Source: Acidobacteriota bacterium (lineage in GTDB: Bacteria; Acidobacteriota; Terriglobia; Terriglobales; Acidobacteriaceae). From it: a stretch of DNA of 12,529 nt. The notes beneath the pieces are model-generated. The model was not told where the DNA came from, ran no database searches, and saw nothing but the letters and a program-made list of their open reading frames with translations. Below, piece by piece: positions 7,241 through 12,529 of the stretch (within the stretch, counting starts at the first letter, position 1; every line of letters starts with the position of its first letter). The stretch is taken from NCBI GenBank assembly GCA_021779695.1, contig JAJYAE010000110.1, forward strand, positions 1 to 12,529, written 5' to 3'. Position numbers and translations under genes: made by a program.

Positions 7241-8584
7241 TCATTTCCAACTCCAATTCGGCATCATGTTTGAACCGCCGTGTGTCAACTGCTGCTGCTG
7301 CGTTCCGTCTGAGAGCATGGTCCAAATTTCGGTATGCGTCCCAAGTTTGCGCTGAAATACAATGTGGCGACCATCAGGAGACCAGGAAGGAAAGTCGTTG
7401 TTCCCAGCATCGTGAGTCAACTGCAGCCAACGCTTGCTGGCAATATCCATGATGTAGATATCTTGTCCGCCTGGAGCGCCGGGGCCGTATTTGCGATTCC
7501 AACTGAAAGTGAGGAATTGTCCGTTTGGTGACCAAGACGGTGATACTGCATATCCTCCGTCGGTCATGCGTTGGATATTCGCGCCTTCCTGATCCATGAT
7601 GTAGATCTGAGGCAGGCCGGTTCGGCCGCTTACCCACGCAATTTGCGTGCCGGTCTTTGGATTCCACGTCGGCGCTACATCAGGCCCTGCAAAGAAGGTA
7701 ATCCGGTGCATGTTCGAGCCATCAAGATTGGCAACCCAGATCTCGGGATCGCCGGAGCGTGAAGAAGAAAATGCGATGCGATTGCCTTCTGGTGCCCAGG
7801 ATGGGGATTGATTGGCTCCTCCGGTAGCTCCACCAGGGAATGTGACCATCCTTCCGATTTCGAGAGAAAACATCCGAATAGCCCAGCCCTTGCTCTCCAA
7901 AGAGGCGAACGCGATGCGCGTATTGTCAGGTGAAACGCGGGGCGATATGCTAATGGTTCCTAAATGGGTAATTTGATGCTGATTTTGGCCATCGTAGTCC
8001 ATCGCCCAAACTTCTTTTGAGCCGCTGCGCGAACTGATGAAATAGATCTTTGTTTCAGCGATGCCGTTGATGCCGCCGCCGAGCCGGTAGATGATCTCAT
8101 CAGCAAACCGGTGAGCGATGGTTCGCGCCATCTCTTCGCTGGCAGCCTCATTGTATTGTTTTCCAAGGACTTGTGGGTTTGCAGTGTTGTGGGTGTCAAA
8201 GAGCCAGCCGTAGACCTGAACGCGGCCTGTCGCGACTGAGAGTGAACCAAACGCCACCATCGCTGCGTTGGCGGGATCTGCCGCCCATTGGCCAAGGTTG
8301 ATCTCTTGCGGTGAACCGGGCGATGCCTGTGGGGAGAAGCTCTTAGACACCATGTCGAAGAGCCCAGCGTTGGCTAAATCGTTGAACAGCGTGGCATCAA
8401 AGACAGCCTTCAGAGTGGGCGTCAGGGGATCTGTACTGGCTGGCTTGAAGTCAGCTGCGGCAAGTCGGATTTTTGCATTGCCTAGATTAGTGCCTGCATG
8501 GACCCAGTCCTGTGCATGCACGGGAGATGCGAGGCCAGTAAGTGACAGAAGAAGTGAAAACGCCAATTTGCGACGAAAACTCAT
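7241..8584 (-). CDS. tolB: Tol-Pal system beta-propeller protein TolB
   Basis: A periplasmic protein of about 447 residues that binds Pal and the TolA/Tol machine and cycles between them. A signal peptide (MSFRRKLAFSLLLSL, cleavage after VHA) is followed by the TolB N-terminal domain (about 140 residues, with VAFGSLSVATGRVQVYGWLF) and a PD40/WD40-like beta-propeller. Its repeats are clear: ISPRVSPDNTRIAFAS, QSPSWAPEGNRIAFSSSRSG, VAPTWNPKTGTQIAWVSGRT, VSPSWSPNGQFLTFSW and DFPSWSPDGRHIVFQR. The protein ends in MMPNWSWK, like the PAWSP end of E. coli TolB. The start given is the ATG at 8584, which suits the signal peptide. An in-frame ATG at 8596 is also possible, but GGAAGG directly abuts it. 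A 112-base gap follows before pal and a 110-base gap precedes it (98 bases if the start is 8596). Confidence 0.95.
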   Translation of the reverse strand: MSFRRKLAFSLLLSLTGLASPVHAQDWVHAGTNLGNAKIRLAAADFKPASTDPLTPTLKAVFDATLFNDLANAGLFDMVSKSFSPQASPGSPQEINLGQWAADPANAAMVAFGSLSVATGRVQVYGWLFDTHNTANPQVLGKQYNEAASEEMARTIAHRFADEIIYRLGGGINGIAETKIYFISSRSGSKEVWAMDYDGQNQHQITHLGTISISPRVSPDNTRIAFASLESKGWAIRMFSLEIGRMVTFPGGATGGANQSPSWAPEGNRIAFSSSRSGDPEIWVANLDGSNMHRITFFAGPDVAPTWNPKTGTQIAWVSGRTGLPQIYIMDQEGANIQRMTDGGYAVSPSWSPNGQFLTFSWNRKYGPGAPGGQDIYIMDIASKRWLQLTHDAGNNDFPSWSPDGRHIVFQRKLGTHTEIWTMLSDGTQQQQLTHGGSNMMPNWSWK

Positions 8585-8694
8585 GCTGTAATGCATCCTT
8601 CCGTACCGCAGGAATTAATGATCAACACAACTACTTCACGCACTCAATGTGCAGCAAACCAAGGACCGATCTTACAATTCACACATAGAATGCT

Positions 8695-9525
8695 TTAGAA
8701 CTGGCAATAGTAGGAGACTTGCAAATACATGCCCCGGTAAGCGCCCGGCAGTGGCTGAAAATTCCCAACGCGCTGAGCGGCGCGCATGCAGGAGCTATCG
8801 AGCGTTGGGCTGCCGCTGCTTCTCTGAAGTTGAACGTTGGCAACGGAGCCATCCCGATAAATCTTGAAGTAGATGAAGACCTGCGCACCACTGGGTGTGT
8901 GCGGATCGACTTCCTGGCGATACCAATTGATTGACATCGTTCGATTGATCTGGTCGACATACCAACCGAATTGACTGCCGAAGTCTGAGTTGACGGCCGT
9001 AGGTCCGGTCGTAAAACCCTGCTGCGCGACCCGCGGGGTTGAAGAGCCGGCCTGCTCTCCGTAGTCCGCGCGATTGGCAGGCACGGGTTGTTGATTGCGC
9101 GGCGGGGTGCGCCTTACGGTTTGTTGCTGAGATTTTTTTTCCTTGCCCAAGATTGGGATCGCCGTCGTATCTTCAGCCTGTTTCGTTTTTGGCTGAGGAG
9201 GTGCAGGTGCTTGGCTCGGAGTCTCTGTAGCCAGGACATTTTGATTCACTGGCTGATCGGAAGGTAAGGGAAGGGCACTGCTGACTAAATTGACCTGAAT
9301 TGCGCCACCCTGTGAGGAACCACCCCAGAGGTTGTGATGGAAAAAGCCGCCGAGGATTCCGTAAGCTACAATTCCTGCGACTAGTCCCATATGGAGAACG
9401 ACTGCACTGGCCGCAGGCGCCATGACTGGCTCCGGGGTCAGTTCCTGTTCCAGTCGCTCACTTCCTTCCAGTACATTGCTCATTGCGCAGCCGGGACCTT
9501 CTCTCGCGTTCGATTTACTCGCCAC
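8695..9525 (-). CDS. tolA: TolA-role energy transducer, TonB-like (TonB C-terminal domain)
   Basis: A 276-residue inner-membrane-anchored periplasmic protein in the tolA position between tolR and tolB, so it most likely relays energy from TolQR to the outer membrane. A short cytoplasmic tail is followed by one membrane segment (about 36-60) holding S40 and H45 (SAVVLH). Ser and His in this helix are functionally important in TolA and TonB, where the spacing is SxxxH; here it is one residue longer. A Pro/Gln-rich periplasmic linker follows (about 80-165), in place of the long helical domain II of E. coli TolA (421 residues). The C-terminal TonB/TolA-like fold (about 175-276) contains VFIYFKIYRDGSVANVQLQR and FQPLPGAY. 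C246 and C274 may form a disulfide. The GTG start overlaps tolR by 11 bases with GGAG three bases before it; ATG at 9483 is the alternative. It could also be annotated simply as TonB. Confidence 0.88.
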   Translation of the reverse strand: MASKSNAREGPGCAMSNVLEGSERLEQELTPEPVMAPAASAVVLHMGLVAGIVAYGILGGFFHHNLWGGSSQGGAIQVNLVSSALPLPSDQPVNQNVLATETPSQAPAPPQPKTKQAEDTTAIPILGKEKKSQQQTVRRTPPRNQQPVPANRADYGEQAGSSTPRVAQQGFTTGPTAVNSDFGSQFGWYVDQINRTMSINWYRQEVDPHTPSGAQVFIYFKIYRDGSVANVQLQRSSGSPTLDSSCMRAAQRVGNFQPLPGAYRGMYLQVSYYCQF

Positions 9526-9952
9526 CCGCTCCGCGCCCTTTCGCGTTCAAGGGCTGCGTTACAATCGAGATATTGGTGATGCCTGCCTGCTTCACAGCAT
9601 CCATTACGCTGGCAAATGCGCCAAATGGCACTCTCTGGTCCGCACGAAGATAAATGACCTTTTTTGCTGGATTAACGCCTGGCATGGCCAGCCTGGCGGG
9701 AAGATCATGCAGGTTGATTGGCTTATCTCCCAGGAAAACCTGCTGATCTCGATCGATTGTGACTACCACCCGCTGTTCTGTGATCTCTTTGACCGTGCGC
9801 GTCTTGGGTACGTTTACTTCGATACCCGACTGAAGAACCGGCGCGGTAATCATAAAAATCACCAGGAGAACGAGCACCACGTCGACGAGCGGGGTGATGT
9901 TGATCTCCGCCAATGAAGTCCGCGTTTGACCAGCGCTATTTGAAAAGGCCAC
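9515..9952 (-). CDS. tolR: TolR/ExbD-type proton-channel subunit
   Basis: A 145-residue inner-membrane protein of the ExbD/TolR family; with TolQ it forms the proton-driven motor that energises TolA. A short cytoplasmic N-terminus leads into a single membrane helix, INITPLVDVVLVLLVIFMI, with D24 as the proton-carrying aspartate (TolR Asp23 in E. coli). The periplasmic domain follows (GIEVNVPKT, VVVTIDRDQQVFL, VIYLRADQRVPFGAFASVMD), and the length is typical. It starts with GTG, with GAGG six bases upstream inside tolQ. It overlaps tolQ by 17 bases and tolA by 11, so the three motor genes are tightly coupled. ExbD is the alternative name, but the operon context with tolB and pal favours TolR. 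Confidence 0.94.
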   Translation of the reverse strand: MAFSNSAGQTRTSLAEINITPLVDVVLVLLVIFMITAPVLQSGIEVNVPKTRTVKEITEQRVVVTIDRDQQVFLGDKPINLHDLPARLAMPGVNPAKKVIYLRADQRVPFGAFASVMDAVKQAGITNISIVTQPLNAKGRGAGGE

Positions 9953-10697
9953 GTTCTACCTCATCAGCCGCATCGCTGGCACGTTGCGAACTGCTGCGGA
10001 CTGGTATCTCTTCCAGCGCGTTCAACAACTCACGGCAAAAGTCGTCGGTTGCAGAGGCAAAAATCCGGATGCGGGCCGTGAACTGGTTGTACGCCACCAC
10101 AGCCGGGACGGCCACAAAGAGGCCTGCAGCAGTGGTGATGAGCGCCTCGCTGATCCCAGGAGCGACAGCACGCAACGTCGCGGATCCGGCAGTACCCAGC
10201 CCATGAAATGCGTCCACGACACCCATGACCGTGCCAAAGAGTCCTACGAAAGGACTGGTTGCAGCAATCGTTGCCAGCCAGGTCATGCGGCGCTCGAGCG
10301 CGGTAATCGACTCGCTGGCTGCGGTTTGTGAAGAGCGCTCCAGCGGAGCCAGATTGCGCGGCGGACCGCTCCCTCCCGTCTGGCGTTTATATGTTTCGTA
10401 GACCTCCACAAAGACCTGCGCTAGTGGGCTCAGCTTGTAGGTCTCAGCTACCATTGCTACTTCCTGCAATCGCGTCGCCTTGCGGAATGCGCGGATGAAG
10501 TTTCGGCTCTCCTTCGTGGCTTTGCGAAATGTGGAGAGCTTGCTAAATATGACAGTCCATGAATAGAGACTCGCAACAAGCAGGAGTACGAGCACGAATA
10601 GTGCAATCGGACCAATATTCTGTAGCAGGTCCATCAGCGCGCCGGGGCCCTGCGCCAAGGTGGTGCCAACCGGCGCGTTTCCGCTGTCGACCTGCAC
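9936..10697 (-). CDS. tolQ: TolQ/ExbB-type proton-channel subunit
   Basis: A polytopic inner-membrane protein (253 residues from the GTG at 10697) of the MotA/TolQ/ExbB family and first gene of the tol operon. Three membrane helices are visible at about 28-50, 140-165 and 175-200. The last two carry the signature ATSPFVGLFGTVMGVVDAF and APGISEALITTAAGLFVAVP, including the conserved pore threonines. A cytoplasmic loop (about 55-135) lies between helices 1 and 2. The start is uncertain: the GTG at 10697 has no ribosome binding site, whereas GAGGTG (complement of 10732-10737) lies upstream and the frame stays open to a TGA at 10731-10733. ATT at 10724 is seven bases from that GAGGTG, and CTG at 10721 is ten; both would add a hydrophobic LNLAFAIA stretch. 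No ybgC is next to it. It is divergent from recN. Confidence 0.93.
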   Translation of the reverse strand: MQVDSGNAPVGTTLAQGPGALMDLLQNIGPIALFVLVLLLVASLYSWTVIFSKLSTFRKATKESRNFIRAFRKATRLQEVAMVAETYKLSPLAQVFVEVYETYKRQTGGSGPPRNLAPLERSSQTAASESITALERRMTWLATIAATSPFVGLFGTVMGVVDAFHGLGTAGSATLRAVAPGISEALITTAAGLFVAVPAVVAYNQFTARIRIFASATDDFCRELLNALEEIPVRSSSQRASDAADEVERGLFK

Positions 10698-10731
10698 GGC
10701 AATGGCAAAGGCTAGATTCAGAATCGTAGTT

Positions 10732-10737
10732 CACCTC
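10732..10737 (-). promoter_or_regulatory. likely ribosome binding site of tolQ
   Basis: On the minus strand this reads GAGGTG, the only strong Shine-Dalgarno near the start of tolQ. It is 34 bases from the GTG at 10697, too far to serve it, but seven bases from an in-frame ATT at 10724-10722. It therefore points to a start upstream of the GTG. Confidence 0.45.
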
Positions 10738-10863
10738 ATTCTTCACGGTATCAGACGTGATGCGCGCTTCCAAGTTATCGTTGTGGTGCATGGCCACGCA
10801 CGTTCAATCCATGCGGAATACGCCAGCTGGTCGGTCATGCTATGCTGCGCTCGGATAAGCCTC
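10738..10863. promoter_or_regulatory. divergent intergenic region between tolQ and recN
   Basis: A gap of about 126 bases between two genes pointing away from each other, so promoters for the tol operon and for recN should lie here. No convincing -35/-10 pair is visible on either strand. On the plus strand TATGCT (10841-10846) is a weak -10 candidate that would place the transcript start very close to the recN ATG. I see no LexA-like palindrome. Confidence 0.35.
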
Positions 10864-12529
10864 ATGCTCATAGAATTACGCGCGGAAAATTACGCTGTGA
10901 TCGACCATGCCATCGCCACTTTTGGCCCGGGTCTCAACCTGCTGACGGGAGAAACCGGGGCGGGGAAGTCAATCCTTGTGGATGCCCTGGCACTGCTGAT
11001 GGGCGGAAAAGCATCGTCGGAATTGGTGCGCCACGGTGCGGAAAAGGCTGTGGTTGCATGCGTTTTCGGGACGACCCCTGGTGCCGAGTCGGTTCTTGAA
11101 GAGTATGGAATTGACTGCGAGGGGACGGAAATCATCCTCAAGCGCGAGATCCTGGCGAATGGAAAAGGGCGGGTATTTGTTAATAATCAGGCAGCAACTG
11201 TTGCTGTGCTGCGAGCGCTTGCGCCGGAGCTGGCCCTTGTTCACGCCCAATCGGAAACTTTGGCCAGTTTTGACCAGAAGCAGCAACAAATTCTCCTTGA
11301 CCGTTTCGGCGGCTTGTCAATTGACGCAGTTTCAGGAGAGTTCGCTCGCTGGAGCCGGGCGCAGGCAAAACTCGAGGAGATGCTGCAAGGAGAACAGGAT
11401 CGGTTACGCATGGTTGACTTGTGGGCCTATCAAGCCAAAGAAATCGGTTCCGCGCATTTGGAGACAGGAGAAGACGAAAAGTTAGAGTCAGAAAAGCGGG
11501 TTTTGGTCAATGCCGAAAAGCTTTACGCTGCGGCCATCGGGGCATTCGATTCACTCTATGAAAGTAGTTCTTCTGCTGAGGTCGCCTTGCGTTCTGCTTT
11601 GCGAAATGTAGAAGAAATTGCTCACTTCGATGCGCGCTTTCTGGAGTCATCGCAGCAACTCGCCTCGGCAAGGGCAACCATCGCCGATATTGCCACGACT
11701 CTGCGTGATTACGCAGAAAGAATCAATGCATCCCCTGAAAGGCTTGCCGAGATTGAAGACCGGCTTGCAAACATTGATCGACTGAAACGGAAGTACGGAA
11801 AGACCGTCGATGACGTAATCCATTTCGGTATGGAAGTTGAGAGAAAACTGGCTGAAGTGGAGGACCGCGATCAGATTTTGGAAACTCTTCGCGAAGAGCT
11901 TGATCGGGCTGCGGAGTCCTTTCGAAAGGTCTCGAAAGAGCTTTCCTCAAAGCGGAGGACAGCAGCTCAGAAGCTTGCCAAACTTGCAGAGGCACAAATC
12001 AACTCTCTCGCTATGAAAGTTCGATTTGAAGTCGCTGTTACCTCGGATGAGTCGCAGTCCGCTTGGAGTTCTCATGGCTGGGATTCCATCGAATATCGCA
12101 TCGCAACCAACCCTGGAGAACCTCTCAAGTCCCTCACGGACATCGCTTCGGGTGGGGAATTATCTCGGGTCATGCTTGCCCTCAAGGTTGCCGTTGAGGG
12201 AGGCGAATCCAAATCCAAGAACGGCGCGACGCCGCGGACTCTGGTCTTTGATGAGATCGATATTGGCATTGGTGGACGAGCCGCGGAAGCAGTCGGACAA
12301 AAATTGAAAACTCTGAGCCGTGCCCAGCAAGTTCTGTGCGTAACGCACTTACCGCAGATCGCGGCGTTTGCCGACCAGCATTTTCTGATCGACAAACAGA
12401 GCGAGCACGGTAGAACTAAGACGCGGATCCGCGCATTGCAAGGACCTGATCGGACTTATGAGATTGCTCGCATGGTGTCCGGTGCAAAAGTGACTGAAAC
12501 GAGTCTGCAACATGCGGCCCAAATGATCG
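10864..12529 (+). CDS. recN: DNA repair ATPase RecN, 3' partial
   Basis: An SMC-like cytoplasmic ATPase that acts in double-strand break repair and sister-chromatid cohesion. It runs off the window after 555 codons, close to the usual RecN length (about 550-570), so only a few residues should be missing. The N-terminal head has Walker A at G29-S36 (GETGAGKS) and a Q-loop region around VHAQSE. Long coiled-coil helices follow (about 150-395). The C-terminal head has the ABC signature SGGELSR (429-435), Walker B LVFDEID (460-466) and the switch histidine in VTHLPQIAAFAD (H495). The frame is uninterrupted. The ATG start gives the canonical MLIELRAENYAVID; only a weak GGA lies eight bases upstream, and an in-frame ATG at 10837 is less likely. 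It is divergent from tolQ. Confidence 0.96.
   Translation, partial: MLIELRAENYAVIDHAIATFGPGLNLLTGETGAGKSILVDALALLMGGKASSELVRHGAEKAVVACVFGTTPGAESVLEEYGIDCEGTEIILKREILANGKGRVFVNNQAATVAVLRALAPELALVHAQSETLASFDQKQQQILLDRFGGLSIDAVSGEFARWSRAQAKLEEMLQGEQDRLRMVDLWAYQAKEIGSAHLETGEDEKLESEKRVLVNAEKLYAAAIGAFDSLYESSSSAEVALRSALRNVEEIAHFDARFLESSQQLASARATIADIATTLRDYAERINASPERLAEIEDRLANIDRLKRKYGKTVDDVIHFGMEVERKLAEVEDRDQILETLREELDRAAESFRKVSKELSSKRRTAAQKLAKLAEAQINSLAMKVRFEVAVTSDESQSAWSSHGWDSIEYRIATNPGEPLKSLTDIASGGELSRVMLALKVAVEGGESKSKNGATPRTLVFDEIDIGIGGRAAEAVGQKLKTLSRAQQVLCVTHLPQIAAFADQHFLIDKQSEHGRTKTRIRALQGPDRTYEIARMVSGAKVTETSLQHAAQMI

Noticed and set aside
9422..9916. A 164-codon plus-strand open frame opposite tolA and tolR
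   Set aside because: It is fully covered by two overlapping, clearly recognised minus-strand genes.
10543..10797. Minus-strand open frame starting in the tolQ leader as an extra gene or tolQ frameshift
   Set aside because: Its product has low-complexity, Cys/Arg-rich composition typical of a shifted frame of tolQ and no similarity to a TolQ N-terminus.

Overview
The window is a compact, moderately GC-rich piece of bacterial chromosome with no mobile elements, tRNA or rRNA genes, or CRISPR arrays. The Tol-Pal envelope operon shows that the host is Gram-negative. The likely source is a soil-type Acidobacteriota of the Terriglobia/Acidobacteriaceae kind. This rests on recalled family resemblance: a Pal with an extra Ig-like domain, a TonB-like TolA, and a gamma-alpha fused 2-oxoacid:acceptor oxidoreductase. 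It was not tested by any search.

Layout. Positions 1-2182 (+) hold the C-terminal half of an ArsB-type membrane transporter and a complete MATE-family efflux pump. Positions 2183-2378 form a 196-base gap with a possible 42-codon small ORF and a TATAAT box. Positions 2379-5257 (+) are a two-gene operon, korA-korB, which overlaps at TAATG and encodes a CoA-dependent 2-oxoacid:ferredoxin oxidoreductase. Positions 5275-5313 are a perfect 17-bp hairpin that can terminate both this operon and the one converging on it. Positions 5325-10697 (-) hold the six-gene Tol-Pal operon in the order tolQ, tolR, tolA (TonB-like), tolB, pal, cpoB. Positions 10864-12529 (+) hold recN, divergent from tolQ and cut by the window edge within a few codons of its expected end.

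How the genes work together. TolQ and TolR form the proton-driven inner-membrane motor. TolA carries the energy across the periplasm. TolB shuttles between TolA and Pal, and the lipoprotein Pal ties the outer membrane to peptidoglycan. CpoB (YbgF) is the periplasmic regulator that in E. coli links Tol to septal wall synthesis. The first three genes overlap, while tolA-tolB, tolB-pal and pal-cpoB are separated by about 110, 112 and 115 bases. The last gap holds a strong inverted repeat. KorAB would decarboxylate a 2-oxoacid, perhaps 2-oxoglutarate, to an acyl-CoA and pass electrons to ferredoxin. RecN is an SMC-like DNA-repair ATPase.

I found no clearly novel system. The points most worth checking are the unusual start codons of the tol operon (GTG, GTG, GTG, ATG, TTG, ATG, with a possible ATT for tolQ), the pal-cpoB hairpin, the Ig-like insertion in Pal, the TonB-like TolA with a putative C-terminal disulfide, and the small ORF in front of korA. 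No stretch over 300 bases lacks a gene.
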